A DNA stretch of 41,265 bases from Rubrivivax sp. GTDB taxonomy: Bacteria; Pseudomonadota; Gammaproteobacteria; Burkholderiales; Burkholderiaceae_C. Of the stretch, positions 1-8,171 are shown in pieces; positions within the stretch are counted from its first letter, which is position 1; each line of letters opens with the position of its first letter. The position numbers were made by a program, and so were the translations under genes. The stretch is from NCBI GenBank assembly GCA_019635315.1, contig JAHBZT010000012.1:1-41265 (forward strand), given 5' to 3'. The notes under the pieces are model-generated. The model was not told where the DNA came from, ran no database searches, and was given only the letters and a program-made list of their open reading frames with translations.

Positions 1-502
1 CGGCCGCCGGCGCGGCCGGCTGCTGGGCGAAGCGGCTGGTCGGCGGATCGAACAGCAGCGTGTATTCGCGCACCAGCCGGCCCGAGGACCAGTTGGCCTC
101 GAGGATCAGGTCCATGAACGGTTCCAGCACCGCGCGGTCGCTGGTCACGCGCACGACCTGGCGGCCGTCGGCGCGACGCACGATCTGCGCGCGCGCGCCG
201 GCGAGCGCGGCGTTGTACTCGACGCCGGCGGCGCGGAAGGCGTCGGCCGGCGCGATGCGCAGCTGCAGCGACGCCGCTTCCTCGGCGGTGATGCTGGTGA
301 TCTCGATCTCGGCGCGCAGGGCCTCGCCCAGCGCCGACTGCACGCTCAGCTGGCCCAGCCCCAGCGCCAGCGCCTGCGCGGACCACAGCGTGCCCAAGGC
401 GCAGCCGGCGGCCAGTGCCACGCCGCGCAGCGCAAAACCGGCGCCGCGGGTCGTCCGGGCCTTGCGCACGGGGCGCGATGCATTCGTCGAGCGGTGTTTC
501 AA
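1..502 (-). CDS. fimV: FimV N-terminus (partial, cut by window edge)
   Basis: This is the first ~167 residues of a FimV-family protein; the rest lies beyond position 1. FimV is a peptidoglycan-associated inner-membrane protein that organises the cell pole and type IV pilus or type II secretion. A basic N-terminus and hydrophobic signal stretch end near WSAQALAL. The hallmark FimV opening follows: LGLGQLSVQSALGE, then AEIEITS, YNAAL, and VLEPFMDLILEANW with the REYTLLFDPP end. The start is TTG at 502 with GGGGGA upstream; the only nearby ATG is out of frame. It follows asd on the same strand, as in other Burkholderiales. The LysM and C-terminal parts cannot be seen. Confidence 0.88.
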   Translation of the reverse strand, partial: MKHRSTNASRPVRKARTTRGAGFALRGVALAAGCALGTLWSAQALALGLGQLSVQSALGEALRAEIEITSITAEEAASLQLRIAPADAFRAAGVEYNAALAGARAQIVRRADGRQVVRVTSDRAVLEPFMDLILEANWSSGRLVREYTLLFDPPTSRFAQQPAAPAA

Positions 503-714
503 GGCATTTCCCCCACGCGATCCGTTCGGGCCGGGCTCAACCGGCGCCCGCCGCCTTCCCGACGGGCTCCAGCGCATCGGGCGGCCGGAAACCGTGGGCG
601 GCGGAATTTGCAGCAGCATCAAGCATATAGGAGCGCAAGCTCATGCTGAAGCTGATGATTGGCGGCGGAAACCCCCTGTTTCTGCGCGTTGCCGGGCCTG
701 TTGCCGCCTGACAA

Positions 715-735
715 CGCCCGCCTCGAGGGCGGGCG
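715..735 (-). terminator. Hairpin after asd
   Basis: An 8-bp perfect GC stem (CGCCCGCC at 715-722, GGCGGGCG at 728-735) with a 5-base loop lies 24 bases downstream of the asd stop. On the minus strand it is followed only by TTGTC, so the U-tract is weak. It may end the leuCDB-asd transcript or attenuate readthrough into fimV. The rest of 503-758 shows no gene. Confidence 0.4.
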
Positions 736-758
736 CGTCCGGGCGGCCGGGCCCGCGC

Positions 759-1931
759 TCACCGCTCGACCAGGATGCGCAGCATGCGGCGAAGCGGCTC
801 CGCCGCACCCCACAGCAACTGGTCGCCAATGGTGAACGCCCCCAGGTAGGTCGGCCCCAGCGCCAGCTTGCGCAGGCGGCCGACCGGAATCGCCATCGTG
901 CCGGTCACCGCCACCGGCGTGAGCTGGCGCACCGTGGCCTCGCGCGTGTTCGGCACCAGGCGCACCCACTCGTTGTCGGCGGCGATCATCTGTTCGATGT
1001 CGGCCAGCGGGACGTCCTTCTTGAGCCTGATCGTCAGGCTCTGGCTGTGGCAGCGCATCGCGCCGACGCGCACGCACAGGCTGTCGATGGGCACCGTCGG
1101 GGCGTCGAAGCCGGGGCCGCGGCCGAGGATCTTGTTGGTCTCGGCGCCGCCCTTCCATTCCTCCAGGCTGGTGCCGTCGCCGCGGTCGGCGTCGATCCAC
1201 GGGATCAGGCTGCCGGCCAGCGGCACCATGAAGTGCCGGGTCTCGTCGGCCGTCAGGCCGCGCTGGGTGTCGGCGACCTGGCGGTCGATCTCGAGGATGG
1301 CGCTCGCCGGGTCGTCGAGCAGCGGCCGCACCGCGGCATTCAGCCTCCCCATCTGCGTGAGCAACTCGCGCATGTGCTGTGCGCCACCGCCGCTGGCCGC
1401 CTGGTAGGTGGTGGCCGTCATCCACTCCACGAGGTCGGCCTTGAACAGCGCGCCCAGGCCCATCAGCATGCAGCTGACGGTGCAGTTGCCGCCGATGTAG
1501 TCCTTGACGCCGCGCGCCAGCGCCGCGTCGATGACGCCGCGGTTGACCGGGTCGAGCACGATCACCGCGTCGTCGTTCATGCGCAGCGTCTTCGCCGCGT
1601 CGATGAAGAAGCCCTTCCAGCCCGCCGCGCGCAGCCGGGGGTACATCTCCTTGGTCCAGTCGCTGCCCTGGCAGGACAGGATCACGTCGCAGGCCTTCAG
1701 CGAGTCCACGCTGGCCGCATCGTGCAGCGTGGTCTCGTTCTTCGCGAAGCCGGCGATGGCCGCCGGCAGCGTGCCGCCGGCGCTGCTGGTGCTGAAGAAG
1801 CGCGGTTCGATGAAGGCGAAGTCGCCTTCGGCGGCCATGCGCTGCATCAGCACCGAGCCGACCATGCCTCGCCAGCCGACCAGGCCCACGAGCGGGTTGT
1901 TGACCAGTGCCATCTCTGCCATGCCTTTCAT
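759..1931 (-). CDS. asd: Aspartate-semialdehyde dehydrogenase
   Basis: This enzyme reduces aspartyl phosphate to aspartate semialdehyde with NADPH, the branch point to lysine/diaminopimelate, methionine and threonine. About 390 residues from this start. An N-terminal NADP loop reads [19 protein letters not shown], and the active-site cysteine (about residue 150) is in [11 protein letters not shown]. The start is uncertain. ATG at 1931 has AGGGG five bases upstream and is preferred; ATGs at 1922 and 1913 (nearer the family N-terminus [13 protein letters not shown]) are in frame with weaker sites. The gene follows leuB by 66 bases and probably shares its transcript. Confidence 0.95.
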   Translation of the reverse strand: MKGMAEMALVNNPLVGLVGWRGMVGSVLMQRMAAEGDFAFIEPRFFSTSSAGGTLPAAIAGFAKNETTLHDAASVDSLKACDVILSCQGSDWTKEMYPRLRAAGWKGFFIDAAKTLRMNDDAVIVLDPVNRGVIDAALARGVKDYIGGNCTVSCMLMGLGALFKADLVEWMTATTYQAASGGGAQHMRELLTQMGRLNAAVRPLLDDPASAILEIDRQVADTQRGLTADETRHFMVPLAGSLIPWIDADRGDGTSLEEWKGGAETNKILGRGPGFDAPTVPIDSLCVRVGAMRCHSQSLTIRLKKDVPLADIEQMIAADNEWVRLVPNTREATVRQLTPVAVTGTMAIPVGRLRKLALGPTYLGAFTIGDQLLWGAAEPLRRMLRILVER

Positions 1932-1997
1932 GCGGACCCCTGGTGCTCCGGCTCGCATCGCCGGGGTCCAGGAATGGGGCGAGACGATCCGTGAGCT

Positions 1998-3107
1998 TCA
2001 GCTCGGGGTAATCGTTTTGCCGGTCAGCGCGGCCACCACGGCGTCGCCCATCGCGCGCGTGCCGACCTTGGCCGTGCCTTCGCTCCAGATGTCCGGCGTG
2101 CGCAGCCCGGCGGCCAGCACGGCGCGCACCGCCGACTCGATGCGGTCGGCGGCCTCCGGCTGTTCGAGCGAATAGCGGAGCATCATGGCCACGGACAGGA
2201 TTGTAGCCAGCGGGTTGGCCACGCCCTTGCCGGCGATGTCCGGCGCGCTGCCGTGGCTGGGCTCGTACAGGCCCTTGTCGGCGGCGTCCAGCGAAGCCGA
2301 GGGCAGCATGCCGATGCTGCCGGTGAGCATGGCCGCCTCGTCGGACAGGATGTCGCCGAACATGTTGCCTGTGACGATGACGTCGAAGTTCTTCGGCGCC
2401 TTGACCAGCTGCATCGCGGCGTTGTCGACGTACATGTGCTCGAGCTCGACGTCGGCGTACTGCGCGTGCACCTGGCCGACGACGTCCTTCCAGAACTGGA
2501 AGGTCTCCAGCACGTTCGCCTTGTCCACGCTGGTGACCTTGCCGCCCTTGCCGCCGGCGCGCTTGCGCGCGGCCTGGAAGGCGACATGCGCGATGCGCTC
2601 GATCTCCGGGCGCGTATAGCGCATGGTGTCGAAGGCTTCCTCGGCGCCGGGGAACAGGCCGTCGGTCGCCGTGCGGCGGCCGCGCGGCTGGCCGAAATAG
2701 ATGTCGCCGGTGAGCTCCCGGATGATCAGGATGTCCAGCCCCGCCACGAGCTCGGGCTTGAGGCTGCTGGCATGCGTGAGCTCGGCGTAGCACAGCGCCG
2801 GGCGCAGGTTGGCGAACAGGCCCAGGTGCTTGCGCAGGCCCAGGATGGCCTGTTCGGGGCGCAGCGCGCGTTCGAGCTTGTCGTACTTCCAGTCGCCAAC
2901 GGCACCGAACAGCACCGCGTCGGCGGCCTTGGCCAGCTTCAGCGTCGATTCGGGCAGCGGGTGGCCGTGCGCCTCGTAGGCGGCGCCGCCGACGAGCGCG
3001 GTCTCGGTCTCGAAGCGCAGGTCCAGCGCCTGCATCACCTTCACCGCCTCGGCGACGATCTCGGTGCCGATGCCGTCGCCGGGCAGGATCGCGATCTTCA
3101 TGCTCAT
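1998..3107 (-). CDS. leuB: 3-Isopropylmalate dehydrogenase
   Basis: This enzyme oxidatively decarboxylates 3-isopropylmalate to the leucine precursor 2-oxoisocaproate with NAD+. It is 369 residues, the normal size. The N-terminus [14 protein letters not shown] is diagnostic. Later motifs are [10 protein letters not shown] (substrate region), the catalytic-core [12 protein letters not shown] and [13 protein letters not shown], and [14 protein letters not shown] near the cofactor. ATG at 3107 has GAGGAG six bases upstream, and that site overlaps the leuD stop codon (TGAGGAG), so leuD and leuB are probably translationally coupled. An ATG two codons later is possible. Confidence 0.97.
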   Translation of the reverse strand: MSMKIAILPGDGIGTEIVAEAVKVMQALDLRFETETALVGGAAYEAHGHPLPESTLKLAKAADAVLFGAVGDWKYDKLERALRPEQAILGLRKHLGLFANLRPALCYAELTHASSLKPELVAGLDILIIRELTGDIYFGQPRGRRTATDGLFPGAEEAFDTMRYTRPEIERIAHVAFQAARKRAGGKGGKVTSVDKANVLETFQFWKDVVGQVHAQYADVELEHMYVDNAAMQLVKAPKNFDVIVTGNMFGDILSDEAAMLTGSIGMLPSASLDAADKGLYEPSHGSAPDIAGKGVANPLATILSVAMMLRYSLEQPEAADRIESAVRAVLAAGLRTPDIWSEGTAKVGTRAMGDAVVAALTGKTITPS

Positions 3108-3117
3108 GGGTGGCTCC

Positions 3118-3768
3118 TCAACCGCGCTGGACGTTCGCCAGCCAGGGCATCTTCGCCAGACGCTCGGCCTCGAAGGCGCGGATCTTGTCGGCGTGGCGCA
3201 GCGTCAGGCCGATGTCGTCGAAGCCGTTGACGAGGCAGTATTTGCGGAAGGGCTGCACCTCGAAGGGCAGCTCCTCCCCGTCGGGCTTGACCACCACCTG
3301 GCGCGGCAGGTCCACCGTCAGCCGGTAGCCCGGGAAGGCCGCGACCTCGTCGAACAGGCGCGCGACCTGGGCTTCCGGCAGCACCACCGGCAGCAGGCCG
3401 TTCTTGAAGCAGTTGGTGAAGAAGATGTCGGCGTAGCTGGGTGCGATCAGCGCACGGAAGCCGTACTGCTGCAGCGCCCAGGGCGCGTGCTCGCGGCTGG
3501 AACCGCAGCCGAAGTTGCGCCGCGCGAGCAGGATCGACGCGCCGGCATAACGCGGCTGGTTGAGCACGAAGTCGGGGTTGGGCTTGCGCGCCGCCGGGTC
3601 CTGCCCGGGCTCGCCCTTGTCCAGGTAGCGCCACTCGTCGAACAGGTTGGGCCCGAAGCCGCTGCGCGCGATCGACTTCAGGAACTGCTTGGGGATGATC
3701 GCGTCGGTGTCGACGTTCTCGCGGTCCAGCGGGGCCACCAGGCCCTGGTGCACGGTGAAGGCATCCAT
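3118..3768 (-). CDS. leuD: 3-Isopropylmalate dehydratase small subunit
   Basis: This is the small (swivel) subunit of isopropylmalate isomerase, which pairs with LeuC to convert 2- to 3-isopropylmalate. It is 216 residues. Recognisable segments are [33 protein letters not shown] and the substrate-binding loop [17 protein letters not shown]. The start at 3768 is set by family length and by GAGGAGG eight bases upstream; the frame stays open further upstream but only inside leuC. It lies 13 bases after the leuC stop. Confidence 0.97.
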   Translation of the reverse strand: MDAFTVHQGLVAPLDRENVDTDAIIPKQFLKSIARSGFGPNLFDEWRYLDKGEPGQDPAARKPNPDFVLNQPRYAGASILLARRNFGCGSSREHAPWALQQYGFRALIAPSYADIFFTNCFKNGLLPVVLPEAQVARLFDEVAAFPGYRLTVDLPRQVVVKPDGEELPFEVQPFRKYCLVNGFDDIGLTLRHADKIRAFEAERLAKMPWLANVQRG

Positions 3769-3781
3769 CGCGTGGCCCTCC

Positions 3782-5233
3782 TCAGATGCGTCGCACGTCG
3801 ACGAAATGGCCGGCCAGCGCGGCGGCGGCGGCCATCGCCGGGCTGACCAGGTGGGTGCGGCCGCCGGCGCCCTGGCGGCCCTCGAAATTGCGGTTGCTGG
3901 TGCTGGCGCAGCGCTCCCCGGGCTCCAGGCGGTCGGCATTCATCGCCAGGCACATGCTGCAGCCGGGTTCGCGCCACTCGAAGCCGGCGGCGCGGAAGAC
4001 CTCGTGCAGGCCCTCGCGCTCGGCCTGCGCCTTGACCTGGCCCGAGCCGGGCACCACCATCGCCAGCCGCACATTGGGCGCGATGCGCCGGCCCACGCGC
4101 CGGACGACGGCGGCGGCCTCGCGCAGGTCCTCGATGCGGCTGTTGGTGCAGCTGCCGATGAAGACCTTGTCGATCGTGATGTCGGTGATGGCCTTGTTCG
4201 GCTGCAGGCCCATGTAGGCCAGCGCGCGCTCGATGGCGCCGCGCTTGCCGGCGTCCTTCTCCTTGTCGGGGTCGGGCACGCGGCCGTCCACCGGCAGCAC
4301 CATCTCCGGGCTCGTGCCCCAGGTGACCTGGGGCTGGATCTGCGCGGCGTCGAGCTCGACGACGGTGTCGAACTTCGCACCCGGGTCGCTGACCAGCGTG
4401 CGCCAGTAGGCCACCGCGGCGTCCCATTCCGGGCCGCCGACGAAGCGGCCGCTGGCCGGGTCGGTGCCGGGAGCGAAAGGACGCCCCTTGACGTACTCGA
4501 TGGTCTTGTCGTCCACCGCCACCAGCCCGGCACGCGCACCGGCCTCGATGGCCATGTTGCACACCGTCATGCGGCCTTCCATGCTGAGCGAGCGGATCGC
4601 GCTGCCGCCGAACTCGATGGTGTAGCCGGTGCCGCCGGCGGTGCCGATGCGGCCGATGATGGCCAGCACGACATCCTTGGCCGTGACGCCGGGGCCCGGC
4701 GCGCCCTCGACGCGCACCAGCATGTTCTTCGCCTTCTTGGCCAGCAGCGTCTGCGTGGCCATCACGTGCTCGACCTCGCTGGTGCCGATGCCGTGCGCCA
4801 GCGCGCCGAAGGCGCCATGCGTGCTGGTGTGGCTGTCGCCGCAGACGACGGTCATGCCCGGCAGCGTGGCGCCGTTCTCCGGGCCGATGACGTGCACGAT
4901 GCCCTGGCGCTTGTCCAGGAACGGGAAGTAGGCGGCGGCGCCGCTGGCGCGGATGTTGTCGTCCAGCGTCGTCACCTGCAGCTTGCTGATCGGGTCGGTG
5001 ATGCCGTCGTAGCCGCGCTCCCACCCGGTGGTCGGCGTGTTGTGGTCGGCGGTGGCGACGATGGAGCTGACGCGCCAGACCTTGCGCCCGGCCAGGCGCA
5101 GGCCCTCGAAGGCCTGCGGGCTGGTCACCTCGTGCACCAGGTGGCGGTCGATGTAGAGCACCGCGGTGCCATCGTCCTCGGTGTGGACGACATGGTCGTC
5201 CCAGAGCTTGTCGTACAGGGTGCGGGCGGTCAT
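3782..5233 (-). CDS. leuC: 3-Isopropylmalate dehydratase large subunit
   Basis: This is the [4Fe-4S] catalytic subunit of isopropylmalate isomerase (leucine pathway), an aconitase-family protein of 483 residues. The cluster cysteines are C362 (IGSCTNSR), C425 and C428 (PGCSMC). Other family motifs are [13 protein letters not shown] near 131-143 and VVPGSGQVK near 394. The start [11 protein letters not shown] matches the family; upstream in-frame codons do not. No convincing Shine-Dalgarno sequence precedes 5233. It is the first gene of leuCDB-asd. In many Burkholderiales gltA lies close by, but here about 16 kb separates them. Confidence 0.97.
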   Translation of the reverse strand: MTARTLYDKLWDDHVVHTEDDGTAVLYIDRHLVHEVTSPQAFEGLRLAGRKVWRVSSIVATADHNTPTTGWERGYDGITDPISKLQVTTLDDNIRASGAAAYFPFLDKRQGIVHVIGPENGATLPGMTVVCGDSHTSTHGAFGALAHGIGTSEVEHVMATQTLLAKKAKNMLVRVEGAPGPGVTAKDVVLAIIGRIGTAGGTGYTIEFGGSAIRSLSMEGRMTVCNMAIEAGARAGLVAVDDKTIEYVKGRPFAPGTDPASGRFVGGPEWDAAVAYWRTLVSDPGAKFDTVVELDAAQIQPQVTWGTSPEMVLPVDGRVPDPDKEKDAGKRGAIERALAYMGLQPNKAITDITIDKVFIGSCTNSRIEDLREAAAVVRRVGRRIAPNVRLAMVVPGSGQVKAQAEREGLHEVFRAAGFEWREPGCSMCLAMNADRLEPGERCASTSNRNFEGRQGAGGRTHLVSPAMAAAAALAGHFVDVRRI

Positions 5234-5351
5234 GCGCTGGGGGTCGCTGGGGTGGCGGATGGCAGCCCGTATTCTCGCGGCAAACGCCCACCGGGGCGCC
5301 GGGCCCGGGTTTGGCCGGCGCGCCGCCGGCACGGCCGGCGCCGTGCAGGTC

Positions 5352-5377
5352 CCCCGGTGCCGCCGTGCCGACCGGGG
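5352..5377. terminator. GC-rich inverted repeat between CoA-transferase gene and leuC
   Basis: CCCCGGT at 5352-5358 pairs with ACCGGGG at 5371-5377 across a 12-base loop. It lies 26 bases downstream of the CoA-transferase stop and about 120 bases upstream of leuC. There is no U-tract. It could be a weak terminator for the upstream gene or a structured leuC leader. Confidence 0.25.
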
Positions 5378-5402
5378 CCGGTACGCGCGCTGCGCGGCGC
5401 CT

Positions 5403-6608
5403 TCAGGCCACGGCCGCGCGCGCGACCAGGTCGTCGATCTCGGCCGGCGCGTAGCCCAGCGCGCTGAGCACGGCCCGCGTGTGCTCGCCGCTGTGCGGTG
5501 GGTCGCTGCGCACCGGCAGCCGCGCGCCGGCCATCGTGACCGGCAGCAGCGGCGTCTTCACGACCTGCCCGGCCCGCGGTCCGTCGGCGACGCGGATGTC
5601 GGCCAGGCCGCCGGTGGCCAGCAGGTGCGGGTCGTCCAGCAGGTCTTCCGGTCGCTTGATCGGCGCGAACGGCAAGCCGGCACGCTCCATCAGCCCGGCC
5701 AGCTCCGCCGCGCTGCGGTGGGCCAGCCGCTCGCGCAGCGCCTTCATCAGCGGCTCGCGCTGCTGCACGCGCTGGTTGTTGGTGGCGAACGCCGGGTCGG
5801 CCTTCAGGTCGGCATAGCCCAGCACGTCGCAGAAGACGACCCATTGCGCGTCGCTGACCGCGGCCAGGAAGATCTGCTCGCCGTCCTTGACGGTGAAGAC
5901 GTCGTAGACCGCCCAGGGACTGACGCGGTTGGGCATCGGCGCCGGGGGCCGGCCGGTGATGGCGTACTGCAGCATGTGCTGGCCGACGAGGAAGACGTTG
6001 TTCTCGAACAGCGCGCTCTGCACCTCCATGCCGCGGCCCGTGATGCCACGCTGCACCAGCGCGCCCAGGATGGCGACGGCGCCGAACAGGCCGCCCATGA
6101 TGTCGTTGACGCTGGAGCCGGCGCGCAGCGGGTCGCCCGGGCGGCCGGTCATGTAGGCCAGGCCGCCCATCATCTGCACCACCTCGTCCAGCGCGGTGCG
6201 GTGGTCGTAGGGGCCGGGCAGGAAGCCCTTCAGGCTGGCATAGATCAGGCGCGGGTGGGCGGCCGCCAGCGAGGCGTAGTCGAGCCCGTACTTGACCAGC
6301 GTGCCGGGCCTGAAGTTCTCGGCCACCACGTCGGCGCTGGCGACCAGCCGGCGCGCCACCGCGGCGCCGTCGGCGTGGCGCAGATCGATGCGGATGCTGC
6401 GCTTGTTGCGGTTGAAAAGCGGAAAGAAGCCGGCGCCGGCACCGAGCAGCGTGCGCGTGCGGTCGCCGTCGATCGGCTCGACCTTGATGACCTCGGCGCC
6501 CAGGTCGGCCAGCACCATGCCGCAGGTCGGGCCCATCACCATGTGACCGAACTCGACCACCCTCAGGCCGGCCAGCGGCTGCGGGGCTTCGGCGGCTGCG
6601 TCGTTCAT
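5403..6608 (-). CDS. Family III (CaiB/BaiF) CoA-transferase
   Basis: A 401-residue class III CoA-transferase, which moves CoA between carboxylic acids through an aspartyl-CoA intermediate. The N-terminal fold motif is [16 protein letters not shown], followed by [13 protein letters not shown] and ENFRPG. The likely catalytic aspartate is D141 in [13 protein letters not shown], and the glycine-rich [16 protein letters not shown] follows. The start at 6608 has GAGGAC nine bases upstream. The substrate cannot be read from sequence; family members act on formate/oxalate, carnitine, 2-methylacyl or dicarboxylic acyl groups. It stands alone between leuC and a DUF533 gene, so context gives little help. 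Confidence 0.85.
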   Translation of the reverse strand: MNDAAAEAPQPLAGLRVVEFGHMVMGPTCGMVLADLGAEVIKVEPIDGDRTRTLLGAGAGFFPLFNRNKRSIRIDLRHADGAAVARRLVASADVVAENFRPGTLVKYGLDYASLAAAHPRLIYASLKGFLPGPYDHRTALDEVVQMMGGLAYMTGRPGDPLRAGSSVNDIMGGLFGAVAILGALVQRGITGRGMEVQSALFENNVFLVGQHMLQYAITGRPPAPMPNRVSPWAVYDVFTVKDGEQIFLAAVSDAQWVVFCDVLGYADLKADPAFATNNQRVQQREPLMKALRERLAHRSAAELAGLMERAGLPFAPIKRPEDLLDDPHLLATGGLADIRVADGPRAGQVVKTPLLPVTMAGARLPVRSDPPHSGEHTRAVLSALGYAPAEIDDLVARAAVA

Positions 6609-6722
6609 CGTCGTGCGGTCCTCGGTGGCGCCGCGGCGCTCGCGGCATGCGCCATCATCGCCGTCGGCGGCGCCGTGCGCCGACCGCATGGCAGCCGGCG
6701 TCGCCGGCCCCTGCAGCGCGCC

Positions 6723-7370
6723 TCAGCCGGCCGCCGTCGCGCGCGCCTCCAGGTCGGCCTTGAGCGCCGGGTCCAGCTTCAGCTGGCGCGCGAGTTCGTC
6801 GAGGTAGGCGCGCTCCATCGTCGACTTGTCGTCGACCATCACCAGCGTCGCCAGGTAGATCTCGGCCGCGATCTCCGGGCTGGTCGCCGCGGCGGCGACG
6901 TCCGACGGCTCGACCGGGCGGCGCAGTTCGGCGTCGACCCAGGCACGCATCGCAGGGTCGGCCTCCAGGCGGTGCAGTTCGCCTTCCAGCAGGCCACGCT
7001 CGCGCTCGTCGAGGTGGCCGTCGGACTTGGCGGCGGCGATCATGGCCTTCAGCATGGCCTGGCTGTGCTGCTCGGCCTGCGGCGCCGGCAGGCGCTCGAA
7101 CGAGGGCACCGCGGTCGCGGCGGCGGCCACGGGCCGGCCGGCCGCGGCCTGGCGCGCCTGGTGGTCCTGGTAGGCGCGCCAGGCCAGCGCGCCGAGTGCG
7201 GCCACGCTGCCCACCTGCAGCAGCTTGCGGCTGGCACCGCGCTTGGGGCCCAGCAGCATGGCCAGCGCGCCGCCGACCGCGGCGCCGGTGCCGTACTTGG
7301 CCATCTCCGAGCCGCCGAAGGTGTCGGAGCCGGACTTCAGGATCTGTTCGAGCAGCGAGCGCGCGGTCAT
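6723..7370 (-). CDS. DUF533 (YebE-like) inner-membrane protein
   Basis: A 215-residue protein resembling the DUF533/YebE family. The N-terminus MTARSLLEQILKSG is followed by a glycine/alanine-rich hydrophobic stretch (about 28-65), an Ala/Pro linker, then an alpha-helical TerB-like domain with AMIAAAKSDGHLDERER, a pattern in that fold for acidic metal-binding helices. Function is not established; a cytoplasmic domain on a membrane anchor is likely. ATG at 7370 has a strong GAGGAGAA four bases upstream. Confidence 0.75.
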   Translation of the reverse strand: MTARSLLEQILKSGSDTFGGSEMAKYGTGAAVGGALAMLLGPKRGASRKLLQVGSVAALGALAWRAYQDHQARQAAAGRPVAAAATAVPSFERLPAPQAEQHSQAMLKAMIAAAKSDGHLDERERGLLEGELHRLEADPAMRAWVDAELRRPVEPSDVAAAATSPEIAAEIYLATLVMVDDKSTMERAYLDELARQLKLDPALKADLEARATAAG

Positions 7371-7445
7371 CGGGTTCTCCTCGTGAAGGCGGCGGCACTG
7401 TAGCGAAGGCGCAGCGGCCGTGCCGGGCATCCGGTCGTCCGCTCG

Positions 7446-8129
7446 TCACGATGCCGGCCCGGTCTCGCGCCGCACGTCGGCGTCGAAGCTGGCCGCCACG
7501 GTGTCGCCGGCGACGATGCGCGGATAGACACGCGCGAAGTCGGCCGCGATCTGCGCCAGCGGCATGTCGTCGAAGGCGCCACGCTGGTGCACGTACTCCA
7601 TGTGCCGGTGGCCGGCGCGGTCGTAGGGGTGGTACAGCGAGTCGCTGCGGCCGTCCCAGTCCAGCGGCAGCAGGCCGAAGCGCTCGCACAGCGACAGGTT
7701 GAAGGCCGGCGTGGCCTTCACCCAGCGGCCGTCCAGCCAGAGGTCGGCGTAGCCGTGCCAGACGAAGAGGTCGGTCTGCATGACCTCGCGCATGCGCGCC
7801 GTGCTCAGGTGGTTGCGCACGTCGGCATAGCCCACGCGCGCCGGGATGCCCGCGGCGCGGCAGGCCGCGGCCAGCAGCGCCGCCTTGGGCACGCACCAGC
7901 CGTGGCCGCGTTCGATGACGCTGCTGGCGCGCATGCCCTCGGGGCGCAGGTCGACCTGGTAGGGGTCGTAGCGGAAGCCGTCGCGCACCGCGAGGTACAG
8001 CGCCACCGCGCGCTCGCGGTCGTCGGCACCCTGGGCGTGCTCGCGCGCGAAGGCCTGCACCGCCGGGTGGTCGGCGTCGATCAGCGCGGTCGGCGCGAGA
8101 TGGGCGGGCGTGGGTTGCGGCGGCGTCAT
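7446..8129 (-). CDS. Transglutaminase-like domain protein
   Basis: A 227-residue papain-fold protein of the transglutaminase-like (COG1305-type) superfamily. The nucleophile cysteine is C79 in RGHGWCVPKAALLAA, and the catalytic histidine is H125 in FVWHGYADLWLDG. The third position, usually Asp in a V-D-P motif, reads K-A-T-P-A here (T140). No signal peptide or membrane segment is seen, so it is probably cytoplasmic. The substrate is unknown; relatives act as peptidases or amidases. No clear ribosome site precedes 8129, so the start is moderately uncertain. Confidence 0.75.
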   Translation of the reverse strand: MTPPQPTPAHLAPTALIDADHPAVQAFAREHAQGADDRERAVALYLAVRDGFRYDPYQVDLRPEGMRASSVIERGHGWCVPKAALLAAACRAAGIPARVGYADVRNHLSTARMREVMQTDLFVWHGYADLWLDGRWVKATPAFNLSLCERFGLLPLDWDGRSDSLYHPYDRAGHRHMEYVHQRGAFDDMPLAQIAADFARVYPRIVAGDTVAASFDADVRRETGPAS

Positions 8130-8171
8130 GCGCGCATGCTAGCGCGCCCCCCGGGGCGCGCCGCAGAGCCG

